A stretch of 64,000 nucleotides of DNA from Lachnoclostridium sp. Marseille-P6806 (GCF_900625025.1 NZ_LR130583.1:1-64000); one strand, 5' to 3'. Numbered from the stretch's first letter, positions 1-8,481 are shown. Program-made: numbers and translations. Notes: generated by a model from the sequence alone, not told the origin.

Positions 1-124
1 CCGGGTGCGCTGAAAGGTGCATGCCCGGTGTGAGGCGGGGGAAAATCCGGAGATAACCTCAAAGGATTACCTATCGCTCAGCACCTACCGTGCTGACCGT
101 AGCAGGCGGCACGGATGGTGTTCA
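1..124 (+). mobile_element. Group II intron, 3' end (domains V-VI)
   Basis: The first 31 bases fit the last 31 positions of a 34-nt group II intron domain V: CCGGGTGC pairs with GCATGCCCGG around a GAAA tetraloop (TGAAA at 11-15), with the usual two-base bulge on the 3' side. The catalytic AGC triad lies just outside the window. The following stretch, including ACCTATCGCT near 68-80, resembles the domain VI end of bacterial group II introns. Helicase-family protein sequence (LYLHTKMRNV) resumes at about 125, so the intron interrupts that gene. The exact 3' splice site was not fixed. The intron-encoded reverse transcriptase is not in the window. Confidence 0.7.
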
Positions 125-2569
125 TTGTATCTTCATACAAAAATGCGTAATGTTGCAGGAATCGGGCAATCGGAAGCCTTTAAGTCCTCCGATATGTTTA
201 TGAAGTGCAGATATATGGATGAGATGACAAACGGGAAAGGTATTGTCTTTGCCACAGGAACACCAGTAAGTAATTCTATGACGGAGCTTTACACCATGCA
301 GCGTTATCTTCAGTATGAAAACCTAAAGAAGAATCACTTGGAGCATTTTGATGCTTGGGCAAGTACCTTCGGGGAAACTCAGTCCGCCTTTGAACTTGCT
401 CCTGAAGGAACAGGATACCGAGTGAAAACAAGATTTTCAAAGTTTTATAACCTACCTGAATTGATGTCCATGTTTAAGGAAGTCGCTGACATTCAGACCG
501 CAGATATGCTAAATCTTCCAACACCTGAAGCACACTATGAATTAATTAAAACCTTGCCGAGCGAGGAACAAAAAGAAATCCTAAAGGGATTATCTGAAAG
601 AGCGGATAAGGTTAGAAATAGAGTGGTAGAACCTGATGAGGATAATATGTTAAATATTACTAATGATGGTAAGAAACTTGCCCTTGACCAAAGACTGATC
701 AATCCCATACTTCCTGATAATCCTGACAGCAAGGTGAATGTTTGCGTGAAAAATGTCTTTAGTATTTGGGATAAGACCAAAGAAAATAAGTCTACACAGC
801 TTCTATTTTCCGATATGTCCACGCCAAAAGGAGATGGAGAATTTAACATTTATGATGATATTAGGGATAAACTTGTAGCAATGGGCATACCGAAAGAAGA
901 AATAGCATTTATCCACGAAGCGAATTCCGATAAACAAAAGGACGAACTCTTTGCAAAGGTGCGTAAGGGAGATGTGAGGATATTACTTGGTTCAACTCAG
1001 AAAATGGGAGCAGGCACGAATGTGCAGAATAAACTGATTGCACTGCATGATTTGGATGTGCCTTGGCGTCCTGCGGACCTTGAACAGCGTGCGGGTAGAA
1101 TTGTAAGACAGGGTAACGAAAATGAGAAAGTAAATATCTATCGTTATGTTACAGAGAACACATTTGATGCCTATTTGTGGCAGACGATAGAAAACAAACA
1201 GAAATTCATTTCTCAGATTATGACCAGTAAGACTCCTGTTCGTGTGGCGGAAGATGTGGATGAAAATTCCCTTAACTATGCGGAGATTAAAGCTCTTGCA
1301 ACAGGTGATCCGAAGATTAAAGAAAAGATGGATTTGGACAATGAGGTTACAAAACTTAAAATGCTGGAAGCAAACTACAAGTCCAACCGTTACAGATTAG
1401 AGGATAAGGTTGCTAAAAATTATCCGGAAGAAATCACAAGAACGGAAAAACTCATTGAAGCTGTAAAGAAAGATATGGCTGATGTAGAACCACAAGGAGA
1501 AGGCGAAAATAAATTTACTTCCATAACCATAAAAGGCGAGAAAATATTTGATAAAAAGGTTGCAGGCGAGAAGCTACTTGAAGCTATCAAGACTATAAAA
1601 ATCAATGAAAGTAAGATGATAGGCAAGTATAGAAATATGGATTTAGAGGTCAGCTATAACTTCTTTACCAATGAGCATAATTTCAGCTTAAACGGTGCTG
1701 CAAAGCATTCAGGAGAGCTTGGTACAAGTGCGGATGGTAATATTACAAGACTGGATAACGCTCTTGAGAAAATGCCCGAAAAACTGAAAAGATTAGAGGA
1801 AAAGCTCATCAGTACCAAAGAACAGCTTGAAAATGCTAAAGAAGAACTTAAAAAGCCGTTTGAAAAGGCTGATGAGCTGAAAACCAAGGTATTAAGACTT
1901 GCGGAACTGAATAAACTGCTTGATATGGGAGAAGTGGAAGAAAAGAGAAATGATAATCCCCTTGTAGAAGATGTAAAAAGAGCGATTATTAACTTCTGCA
2001 ACAGAGAGTATGAAGAAAACCACAGCTATGATGAGTTTGACACGCTGTATCCTGATTTAAAGCATATCGGGCTCGCCTATACTAATACTCCTGATGAAAG
2101 ACATGGGATTCAGTACGAACTGAATTTAGAAGCCAAAACATGGACGCAGTATATTGATGATACGGTGGTAAAAACAGAGAGCTTTGATTATGAAAACAAG
2201 GGAGAAAATGAAGCTCTAAGGAATATGAAAAATGAGATTGAGCTATCCTCTTTTGAAGATTTGGTCTATGTGGATTCCGAAGATTTAAGAGCAGCAACGG
2301 GACTTGAGATTGATGATGAAGGAAACTTCTATGATCCGCTTGCAAAAGACCTCGATAATGACGGTATCATCGACAGATATGACAATGATTTCAGGGACAG
2401 TGATTACTTTGAATCAACCTATGATGTGGAAGATAATCTTCATACGAAAGAGGAAACTTCTCAAAGAACGGAAGATAAACCGTCTATTTTAGGACAGATC
2501 AGAGCTTATCAAAGTGAAAGCAAAACGGAAGATAAACAAACTACAAAAGAACAGGAATATGCAAGATAA
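125..2569 (+). CDS. SNF2-type helicase/methylase-like conjugation protein, C-terminal part
   Basis: This is the C-terminal part of the very large helicase-type protein (often fused to an N6-adenine methylase domain) found in Firmicutes conjugative elements. Helicase motifs are clear: ATGTPVSNS early on, GAGTNVQNK, then the motif VI-like QRAGRIVRQGN, and ENTFDAYLWQTIENK. The later part is charged and coiled-coil-like, and an acidic tail ends in KPSILGQIRAYQSES. The frame is open back to position 17, but that part is intron sequence. The authentic exon begins around LYLHTKMRNV at 125, so the gene is interrupted by the intron and its 5' exon is outside the window. Intact function would require splicing. 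The stop is followed 45 bp later by the OB-fold gene, suggesting one operon. Confidence 0.8.
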   Translation: MYLHTKMRNVAGIGQSEAFKSSDMFMKCRYMDEMTNGKGIVFATGTPVSNSMTELYTMQRYLQYENLKKNHLEHFDAWASTFGETQSAFELAPEGTGYRVKTRFSKFYNLPELMSMFKEVADIQTADMLNLPTPEAHYELIKTLPSEEQKEILKGLSERADKVRNRVVEPDEDNMLNITNDGKKLALDQRLINPILPDNPDSKVNVCVKNVFSIWDKTKENKSTQLLFSDMSTPKGDGEFNIYDDIRDKLVAMGIPKEEIAFIHEANSDKQKDELFAKVRKGDVRILLGSTQKMGAGTNVQNKLIALHDLDVPWRPADLEQRAGRIVRQGNENEKVNIYRYVTENTFDAYLWQTIENKQKFISQIMTSKTPVRVAEDVDENSLNYAEIKALATGDPKIKEKMDLDNEVTKLKMLEANYKSNRYRLEDKVAKNYPEEITRTEKLIEAVKKDMADVEPQGEGENKFTSITIKGEKIFDKKVAGEKLLEAIKTIKINESKMIGKYRNMDLEVSYNFFTNEHNFSLNGAAKHSGELGTSADGNITRLDNALEKMPEKLKRLEEKLISTKEQLENAKEELKKPFEKADELKTKVLRLAELNKLLDMGEVEEKRNDNPLVEDVKRAIINFCNREYEENHSYDEFDTLYPDLKHIGLAYTNTPDERHGIQYELNLEAKTWTQYIDDTVVKTESFDYENKGENEALRNMKNEIELSSFEDLVYVDSEDLRAATGLEIDDEGNFYDPLAKDLDNDGIIDRYDNDFRDSDYFESTYDVEDNLHTKEETSQRTEDKPSILGQIRAYQSESKTEDKQTTKEQEYAR

Positions 2570-2614
2570 GGGGGCTTATAAGCTCCCTTTTACCATGAAA
2601 GGAGATATAAAAAC

Positions 2615-3433
2615 ATGGATTACAAAACAATAAGGGATAGGATTGAAGATATGGCAAAGGATAACCACAAAGATTTTGTGAAGGCGGTTATCAGTATGGA
2701 AAAAGGCATTAACGATGAGAGTGCATTAGATAAGCTTTATGATGCTTATATGGCAAATGATACCATCAATCTGCTTCATGAAGATTTCGACTATATGATT
2801 GAAGATTTAAGAGAACAGGGGCAGATAAAAGACCTTCCCTATGTTCAGCAGGAGAAAGATAATCTTATAAATATCGTCGGGAATATTGTAGGCAAGGTCG
2901 AACTTATTGAAAGAGAAAACAAGAATGGAGAAGCCTTTAAGGTGGCAAATTTCTCTGTTGTGTCCAAAGATGATGCAGGAAACAAGGTCTATCATAATTG
3001 CTCCGCTTATGGAGAAAAGAGTGATATTCCAAAGGACTTTAAACAGGGAGATTTTGTGAAACTCTTTGGTCAAATCAGAACTTCTATTGATGATAACGGC
3101 AAGGAACACACTAACATCAGGATACTTTCTTCAAAGCTCTTAAAGGCAAAAGAACAGATGAAAGGACAGGATAAGAGTCAAGAGATTGCTAAACTAAAAA
3201 GCGAGATAGAAGAAAGAGAAAAAGACTTATTTTATGCTGATTCTTGGGAGCAATCAGGACAGATTAGAGCAGATATTGAAAAAATGAATGCTAAGTTAAA
3301 TACCTTGCTCAATTCTGAAAAAGGTCAAGAAAACGGTAAAAAATCCATACTTGGTGCGATTAAAGAATATCAGGCGGAAGATAAGCAAAAGCCTAAAGAG
3401 AGTAAAGAAAAGCCAAAAGAAACAGAAAGATAA
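2615..3433 (+). CDS. OB-fold (SSB-like) element protein
   Basis: A 272-aa protein starting at ATG 2615 after a GGAGAT ribosome site. The N-terminal 80 residues are helical and acidic. Residues about 85-190 look like a single-stranded DNA-binding OB fold (NIVGNIVGKVELIE, FKVANFSVVSKD, GDFVKLFGQIRTS). A charged coiled-coil follows, and the end contains KKSILGAIKEYQAED, which resembles the tail of the upstream helicase (KPSILGQIRAYQSES). The shared tail suggests a common partner or docking site. The likely role is in processing conjugative DNA alongside the helicase. A terminator follows directly. The exact family name is not certain. Confidence 0.7.
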   Translation: MDYKTIRDRIEDMAKDNHKDFVKAVISMEKGINDESALDKLYDAYMANDTINLLHEDFDYMIEDLREQGQIKDLPYVQQEKDNLINIVGNIVGKVELIERENKNGEAFKVANFSVVSKDDAGNKVYHNCSAYGEKSDIPKDFKQGDFVKLFGQIRTSIDDNGKEHTNIRILSSKLLKAKEQMKGQDKSQEIAKLKSEIEEREKDLFYADSWEQSGQIRADIEKMNAKLNTLLNSEKGQENGKKSILGAIKEYQAEDKQKPKESKEKPKETER

Positions 3434-3439
3434 GATGAT

Positions 3440-3477
3440 GGTCGGTGTGGTCTTCGGACTGCACCGGCTCTTTTTTT
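3440..3477 (+). terminator. Rho-independent terminator with TTCG loop
   Basis: GGTCGGTGTGGTC and GACTGCACCGGCTC fold around a TTCG tetraloop and are followed by seven T residues. It ends the helicase/OB-fold transcription unit. Confidence 0.85.
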
Positions 3478-3495
3478 ATGGATTTTAGCTCACAA

Positions 3496-3831
3496 TTAAG
3501 TTCGATGTGTTTTATTAAGCTCGGCAATATAATCCAATCCAAAGATTTCTATCTCATCTAACACTCTTTGAAATTTAGTGCCTAATGTACTCAAAGAATA
3601 TTCAACATGGGGAGGAACTTCCGGAAAAACTTTTCTAATGATTAGTTTGTCTTGTTCTAATTGACGAAGCTGTCTTGTTAAAACAGTTCGAGTAACATCA
3701 GGAATTAACCGTTCAAGTTCACTAAACCTTTTCGTGCCTGTACTTAGATGATATAAAACTACAATTGCCCATTTTCCTTGTAAAACTTTTTGAGTCGTAA
3801 CATAGGGACACTTATCATAAACATTTGACAT
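3496..3831 (-). CDS. HxlR-family winged-helix regulator
   Basis: A 111-aa protein of typical HxlR/YodB size. It has the family pattern of a Cys near the N-terminus (KCPY, Cys8), then GKWAIVVLYHLSTGTKRFSEL, the recognition-helix region TRTVLTRQLRQLE, and the wing VPPHVEYSLS. HxlR proteins such as YodB and HypR often sense electrophiles or oxidation through the N-terminal Cys, and Cys8 fits that role by inference. It is transcribed divergently from the SnoaL-like gene at 3969, and a perfect inverted repeat lies between them, so it probably controls itself and that neighbour. Confidence 0.88.
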   Translation of the reverse strand: MSNVYDKCPYVTTQKVLQGKWAIVVLYHLSTGTKRFSELERLIPDVTRTVLTRQLRQLEQDKLIIRKVFPEVPPHVEYSLSTLGTKFQRVLDEIEIFGLDYIAELNKTHRT

Positions 3832-3853
3832 TGTAACCTCCTTAGAAAACTAA

Positions 3854-3873
3854 TAGTATCGTATTAGATACTA
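3854..3873. promoter_or_regulatory. Candidate HxlR operator
   Basis: TAGTATC and GATACTA form a perfect 7-bp inverted repeat with a 6-nt spacer in the divergent gap between the HxlR gene and the SnoaL-like gene. Position and dyad symmetry suit a dimeric winged-helix repressor. Binding is inferred. Confidence 0.55.
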
Positions 3874-3968
3874 TGTATTATAAATGTTCGTACTTCTAAA
3901 ATCAAGACTTAAAAAGTATAATGATAGTAAGAGAAAATCATTTCTCAAAAAATGAAAGGAGATCAGCT

Positions 3969-4361
3969 ATGAAAAATGAAGTTATGAAAGTGTTTCATGC
4001 TTACACAGAAGCATTATCAAAAGGAGATTTTGGAGCGGTTTTTGAAACGATGTCGGACAATATTGTATGGCATATGGGAGGAGAGAGTTCACTTTCCGGT
4101 GTGATAGTGGGAAAACAGGCATTAGGAGAGCGTTTGGGAGAATTTTCAAAAAGAAGTAACGGAACATTTAGGGTGATAACAAATTGGGCTGCAAGCAATG
4201 ACTGTTTTGTGGCTGCCAGTGTTGTTTCTTTAGCGGAAAGAGGAGAAGAAAAACTAAATGATCCGGGGATTGACCTATTCAGAATAGAGAATGGCAAGAT
4301 ACAGGAAGTTTGGACTTTTGCAGAAAAACAAGAGGAAGAAGATAAGTTTTGGGAACAATAA
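3969..4361 (+). CDS. SnoaL/NTF2-like small protein
   Basis: A 130-aa protein. The start at ATG 3969 is chosen because AAAGGAGATCAGCT precedes it; an upstream in-frame ATG at 3921 lacks such a site. The sequence matches the SnoaL-like/ketosteroid isomerase fold: an N-terminal helix (VFHAYTEALSKGDF), the strand region MSDNIVWHMGG and a C-terminal DLFRIENGKIQEVWTF. Such proteins are small enzymes or ligand binders, and the substrate cannot be deduced. Divergence from an HxlR regulator suggests induction by reactive or toxic compounds. A short inverted repeat (GGAGAGA/TCTCTCC, 4367-4386) lies between its stop and the convergent relaxase gene. Confidence 0.75.
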   Translation: MKNEVMKVFHAYTEALSKGDFGAVFETMSDNIVWHMGGESSLSGVIVGKQALGERLGEFSKRSNGTFRVITNWAASNDCFVAASVVSLAERGEEKLNDPGIDLFRIENGKIQEVWTFAEKQEEEDKFWEQ

Positions 4362-4376
4362 AAAGAGGAGAGAACA

Positions 4377-5708
4377 CTATCTCTCCATCTCCTTACCCAT
4401 GTAAATTCCATAGTTTTTGCGTATCTTGTAAAGTTCGTCCATTGTGGATTTTGAGGAAGAATACTCTTTCATCAGGGTATTCTTTTTTTCTTGCAGATTA
4501 TCAAGTCTTTCTAAAATATCTTTTGAATTTGGAAGTTTGGAATAAGACTTTTTAAGCTCGGAAAGAGCATTTTCATAGAGGGTAATCTGAGTTTTGTATT
4601 CTTCAAAGAATGCCTTATCAGATGGATTAGAGCGATATTCTTTGTAGTATCCTCGATATTTTTTAACGGTATGGACTTGCTCCATCGTAGCGGATAACTG
4701 TTCCATTTCCTTATCAATGGATTTGATTTTATCTTGCAGATGTTGTCTTTCATCAGCGGTTTTTTGAATGTATTCGTCAAGCTGCTGAACGGATTTAATC
4801 CCATGTTCTCTGATGAAAATAACGGATTCCGCCATCGTATTCAGATTATGTTTCGTTGCCCAGTATTCATAACCTTTGCTCTCTTTGACCTTGGCATTGG
4901 TCTTCATATCAATGATATTTCCAATGCGTTTTTTAACAGGAGGAGTCTTAATCGTTTCCCTTTCCGCTATGCGTTCTTTTAACCGTTCTTCCGTATAATC
5001 TTCGCCAATCGTCTTCGATCTTGTAAATCTCGGCTTATCTTTCGGCTTAAAAGCGATATGCTTACCGTACTTAATTTCATAACCAAGCTCGGTCATTTTC
5101 TTTAGAAATTCATCCCAATCCTTTGACTGTTTTATCATGCGATCAATATCAAATTGAAGTCTGCTTTTCCAAGAAGTACCTTTCTTTGCCTGCTCATTTT
5201 CATACCAAGACTTTCCGCTCGTCTTGTATTTTTTCTTGTAGCTTTCGTAGTGTTCATCAATGACGGAAAGGTTGTTTTCTTTGCATAGCTTATCACTCTG
5301 ATAACGAATTTTATGGTAGCTTTTTTTGTTTGACTGATAGCATTTACCGGTAACCATATTCACATTGTTGAAGATGATATGATTATGGATATGCCCTTTA
5401 TCTATGTGCGTCGATAACACAAACTCATAGTCATCTTTGAGGATCTTTTTACATAACTCAAGACCGATTTGATGTGCCATTTCAGGGCTTGTTTCTCCCG
5501 GTAAAAATGATTGAATCAGATGTCTTGCAAGGACAATTCCCTTAGTTCCCGCCTCCTCTCTTGTTCGTAAAAACTGAGTATGAGCGGAAGATTCGTGGCA
5601 CTTATGTGTACTGACTAAAAGCTGCTCGTCCGTTTTATCTCCATTAACAATATATGAGATGGCGAGATGAAGGGTTGATTTTATAGGGTGTATTTTTGTA
5701 ATCGCCAT
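4377..5708 (-). CDS. mobA: Relaxase/mobilization nuclease, MOBP-like (MobA)
   Basis: A relaxase of about 443 aa. The N-terminal nuclease domain (about residues 1-150) has the HUH-type histidine cluster in STHIDKGHIHNHIIFNN and a candidate nicking tyrosine near the N-terminus (AISYIVNGDKT). The middle carries a basic segment after FTRSKTIGEDYTEERL, and the C-terminal half is coiled-coil. It would nick one strand at oriT and stay attached to it for transfer. I start it at ATG 5708, seven bases after AAGGGG; ATG 5714 overlaps the MobC stop as ATGA and is also possible. The overlap indicates translational coupling with mobC. Confidence 0.9.
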   Translation of the reverse strand: MAITKIHPIKSTLHLAISYIVNGDKTDEQLLVSTHKCHESSAHTQFLRTREEAGTKGIVLARHLIQSFLPGETSPEMAHQIGLELCKKILKDDYEFVLSTHIDKGHIHNHIIFNNVNMVTGKCYQSNKKSYHKIRYQSDKLCKENNLSVIDEHYESYKKKYKTSGKSWYENEQAKKGTSWKSRLQFDIDRMIKQSKDWDEFLKKMTELGYEIKYGKHIAFKPKDKPRFTRSKTIGEDYTEERLKERIAERETIKTPPVKKRIGNIIDMKTNAKVKESKGYEYWATKHNLNTMAESVIFIREHGIKSVQQLDEYIQKTADERQHLQDKIKSIDKEMEQLSATMEQVHTVKKYRGYYKEYRSNPSDKAFFEEYKTQITLYENALSELKKSYSKLPNSKDILERLDNLQEKKNTLMKEYSSSKSTMDELYKIRKNYGIYMGKEMER

Positions 5709-5710
5709 TG

Positions 5711-6067
5711 TCATTCCCCTTCCGTTTCAGAAGTTCTTTTCAGAAGCAGGGAGTGAATTTGCCACAACTCTTTAGAAAAATATTCAATCTCTTTCTTCAT
5801 ATCTTGGATGTCATCTTTATAGATGATACCTGTCTGATTTACTCTCTTTGCAATCTGATTGATATTATTTGTAGCACCTCTAAGCAAGCCTTGTAAATTC
5901 CGAAAAGGCTCTAAATCTACCTGATAAATCTCCTTTTCTAAAACGCATTTGCGGATAAAATGGCTCATATTTCTGCACTTTGCAAGCTTTCTTTTCTCCT
6001 CAAAAAGAGCCTTTTCTTCTTTGGTCAATTTAATTTCAAGTCGTTCATTTCGTATCCTATTTGCCAT
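5711..6067 (-). CDS. mobC: Mobilization accessory protein MobC
   Basis: A 118-aa protein with a ribbon-helix-helix-like N-terminus (RNERLEIKLTKEEKALFEEK) and the MobC-type conserved region LLRGATNNINQIAKRVNQTG. MobC proteins bind oriT as part of the relaxosome and help the relaxase reach the nick site. The gene is first in a mobC-mobA operon. GGAGGAAATACCT precedes the ATG. The structured region immediately upstream (6101-6195) is the natural place for oriT. Confidence 0.88.
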   Translation of the reverse strand: MANRIRNERLEIKLTKEEKALFEEKRKLAKCRNMSHFIRKCVLEKEIYQVDLEPFRNLQGLLRGATNNINQIAKRVNQTGIIYKDDIQDMKKEIEYFSKELWQIHSLLLKRTSETEGE

Positions 6068-6100
6068 AGGTATTTCCTCCTTTGTATGATTTTCGGGGTC

Positions 6101-6195
6101 TTAGGGTCTCCCTAACAAGCTAAAAATTGATAAAAAAAGAAGCAGATCCCGAAGGGCTGCTTCATCAATTTTTCCGTAAGTGTCCGTACACTTAC
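6101..6195. other. Candidate oriT region (nested inverted repeats)
   Basis: Three dyads lie upstream of mobC. TTAGGG/CCCTAA is separated by TCT (6101-6115). A composite hairpin has outer arms AAAAATTGAT (6122-6131) and ATCAATTTTT (6164-6173) and inner arms GAAGCAG/CTGCTTC around CCCGAAGGG. GTAAGTGT/ACACTTAC lies at 6176-6195. TAAGTGTCC is reminiscent of TAAGTGCGCCCT-type nick regions. On the minus strand the inner hairpin is followed by seven T residues, so it could instead be an attenuator for mobC. The gap 6068-6401 otherwise holds only the TetR promoter and operators. Confidence 0.5.
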
Positions 6196-6344
6196 TGTGC
6201 TTGCTCTTATACTATTAGTATATGAACAGCGTTAAGCATAAATTAGATTTAATAACTTATTATAACATGGAAAAAGATGTGTTGCCACATTTATTGTTAT
6301 TCTTTTAGAAAATGAAAAAATAATTATTTTTACTTGAAATTAAA

Positions 6345-6375
6345 TATAACAAGTGTTATAATATAACAAAGTTAT
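6345..6375. promoter_or_regulatory. Candidate TetR operators
   Basis: TATAACA-AG-TGTTATA (6345-6360) and ATAAC-AAA-GTTAT (6363-6375) sit just before the ribosome site of the TetR gene. The ATAAC/GTTAT half-sites recur downstream of the gene at 7061-7073. This suggests autoregulation and control of the transporter operon. Confidence 0.55.
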
Positions 6376-6401
6376 TTTTGAAGAAAGGAGGTTGAAACAA
6401 G

Positions 6402-7040
6402 GTGGCAAATGGAGATTATGATTTAACTCATAAAAAGATATTGGAGAGTGGCAAGAAGATTTTTAAAGAGCAAGGATTTGAAAAAGCAAATTTAAGAGCT
6501 ATATGCAAAGAAGCGGGGGTTACGACTGGTGCTTTTTATGGTCATTTTGAGGATAAAGAAAGTCTTTTTGCAGAATTAGTAGAACCTCTTATAGCTGAAA
6601 TTAAAAGATATTATGCTATGTATGAGAATAAGAGCTTTGATGCTTATAAAAAGGAAAAAAGAATAGGAAAAGAAACTATTCAAAAGATTTTGGAGTCAAA
6701 AGCACAGGGCACGATTGATACAGTTTTGCATTTTTTTGAAAACAAAGATGTGTTTGAACTTTTAGTGTTTGGATCTTATGGAACTAAATATAGCAGTTTT
6801 TTAGATGAACTTATAGAAATTGAAGATAAAAATCATTTTAAAATATTAAGTATGATTTATGGTGCAAATCATGTTAATGACAGAATAACCAACAGAGGTA
6901 TTCATTTGCTTAATCATGCGTATTTTTATGCCTTGTCTGAGATTGCTGTACATTCTGAAGATAAAGAAGAAGTAAGACAAAACGCAATTCTAATTTCAAA
7001 CTTTTTTAATGAAGGATGGGGGAAAATACGAGGATTATAA
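6402..7040 (+). CDS. TetR-family transcriptional regulator
   Basis: A 212-aa protein starting at GTG 6402, preceded by AAAGGAGG. The N-terminal helix-turn-helix is typical (KILESGKKIFKEQGFEKAN, then ICKEAGVTTGAFYGHFEDKE, residues about 10-60). The remaining 150 residues form an all-helical ligand or dimerization domain without a recognisable specificity. It lies 141 bp upstream of, and on the same strand as, an ECF/ABC/MATE transport operon. Matching palindromes precede both, so it most likely represses the operon until a substrate is sensed. Confidence 0.88.
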   Translation: MANGDYDLTHKKILESGKKIFKEQGFEKANLRAICKEAGVTTGAFYGHFEDKESLFAELVEPLIAEIKRYYAMYENKSFDAYKKEKRIGKETIQKILESKAQGTIDTVLHFFENKDVFELLVFGSYGTKYSSFLDELIEIEDKNHFKILSMIYGANHVNDRITNRGIHLLNHAYFYALSEIAVHSEDKEEVRQNAILISNFFNEGWGKIRGL

Positions 7041-7052
7041 AAAAAATTTTTA

Positions 7053-7081
7053 CTCTAAAAATAACTAAGTTATTTTTAGAG
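7053..7081. promoter_or_regulatory. Palindrome downstream of tetR (operator and/or terminator)
   Basis: CTCTAAAAATAACT and AGTTATTTTTAGAG form a perfect 14-bp inverted repeat around one base. Its core ATAAC-TAA-GTTAT matches the operator core upstream of the TetR gene. It may be the operator of the transport operon, a terminator, or both. Confidence 0.6.
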
Positions 7082-7181
7082 TTCAATAAGACTATATTTT
7101 TTCTTTCAAAAATAAAATAAGAATATTATTTCTGGTGGATAAACAGAAGAATATTAAATAAAAAACTAAGGAGGAAGTATC

Positions 7182-7778
7182 ATGAATTTAAAAGGTATTG
7201 TAAAAATAGCAGTATTCTCTGTTATTGGATTTGTTTTGACGATGGGATTGGGATTTTTGACAGGATCATTTGGTATGATTCCAAGTTTGTATTTGTCATC
7301 TGCATTGCCAACAATTATTGTTGCACCTATTTTTGTAATTATGTGCAAGCAGGTTGGACAGAGAGGAACTGCTTTTTCATACTTTCTGTTGCTGGGTGTA
7401 TTCTATGCTCTTATGGGAATGTGGCCGGTAATTGTTGTTTGTGCTGTTGCAGGAATTTTGGCGGAATTTGTAATTGGTAAAAAAGAGAACTATACAAACA
7501 AAAATATGAAAGTTGGGATTGCTTTTGGAACAGGTATGTTTATCTATTCCTTACATGCTATGTATTTTGCTTTTGTATTTGGTGTCGAAGGACTTACAAA
7601 GCAATTTCCAAAGATGTTTACAGCCGATTACGCAACATTCCTTTACAATTTTTACACACCTAAAAATATCTTGATTTGTTTATTGATTGCAATTGTGGCT
7701 TCATTTATAGGTGCTTATTTTGGAACATATATTTACAATAAATTTTTTAGCGATAGGAAGAAAAAAAGTGTTTTGTAA
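7182..7778 (+). CDS. MptD-family ECF transporter S component
   Basis: A 198-aa membrane protein with about six hydrophobic segments, resembling the Trep_Strep/MptD substrate-binding (S) components of energy-coupling-factor importers. It starts at ATG 7182 after AAGGAGGAAGTATC. Conserved-looking features include GSFGMIPSLYLSSALPT and the central Gly-rich helix MWPVIVVCAVAGILAE. It would bind a small nutrient or cofactor in the membrane and use the adjacent T and A components. The substrate is unknown. The T gene overlaps its 3' end. Confidence 0.8.
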   Translation: MNLKGIVKIAVFSVIGFVLTMGLGFLTGSFGMIPSLYLSSALPTIIVAPIFVIMCKQVGQRGTAFSYFLLLGVFYALMGMWPVIVVCAVAGILAEFVIGKKENYTNKNMKVGIAFGTGMFIYSLHAMYFAFVFGVEGLTKQFPKMFTADYATFLYNFYTPKNILICLLIAIVASFIGAYFGTYIYNKFFSDRKKKSVL

Positions 7779-8481
7779 AAATGATAAAAAGAATATAAAT
7801 CAACACCAACTATCAGACAAAATCAACCCGCTTACTATAGTTGGGTTGATTTTACTATTTTCAGTTATTTTAACAGTAGGAGAACAATCGCAATATTTAT
7901 TTTCACTTATTTTTGTTTTAGGACTGTTATCCTTATTTTCAATTAAAAAAGCATTTAGGACGATATGTTCATTGCTTATAGTATGGGGGCTTATTTATTT
8001 ACTGAAACCTCATTTAGGAAATGTTTTGATTGGCTCTATATATACAATGCTACTTATAGTGTTGAAATTTGCTCCACTTTTCATCTTGGGAAGAGTTCTG
8101 TCTTCATATAGCTCTTCGCATCTAATTGCTGCATTTAGAAAAATTGGAGTTGATGGTGGAATAGGTATAGGAATCACAGTATTTTTTCGTTTTATTCCGG
8201 AAATCTCTATTAGGATGAAGGAAATAAACAACGGCATGAAAATTAGAGGATTTAAAGCAAGCATTTTCAAACCAATTAGAACATTTGAATTATATTTTGT
8301 TCCTCTTATGTATAAGTGCATAGACATAAGCGACACCTTAACTTGTTCAATTATATCAAAAGGAATTGAATACGATGGAAAAAAAACCAGTTTTCATGAG
8401 GTGAAAATTACATTTATTGATATCTCAATGATAGTCGGAGGGATGATTTTGTTGGGGGCGAGTTTATGGAAAATATTTTAG
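7768..8481 (+). CDS. ECF transporter T component (CbiQ-like)
   Basis: A transmembrane coupling protein of about 237 aa, CbiQ/EcfT type. I place the start at GTG 7768, eight bases after AGGAAG. The open frame extends to 7711 but would overlap the S gene deeply. Several hydrophobic helices precede the cytoplasmic region FRFIPEISIRMKEINNGMKI and RGFK, corresponding to the coupling helices that contact the ATPases. It links the S component upstream to the duplicated ATPase downstream, whose start lies inside its 3' end. Confidence 0.82.
   Translation: MFCKNDKKNINQHQLSDKINPLTIVGLILLFSVILTVGEQSQYLFSLIFVLGLLSLFSIKKAFRTICSLLIVWGLIYLLKPHLGNVLIGSIYTMLLIVLKFAPLFILGRVLSSYSSSHLIAAFRKIGVDGGIGIGITVFFRFIPEISIRMKEINNGMKIRGFKASIFKPIRTFELYFVPLMYKCIDISDTLTCSIISKGIEYDGKKTSFHEVKITFIDISMIVGGMILLGASLWKIF

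Noticed and set aside
17-124. Helicase reading frame extending upstream to a start at 17
   Set aside because: This part is group II intron RNA (domain V/VI-like), and the translated residues do not resemble the helicase family until LYLHTKMRNV at about 125.
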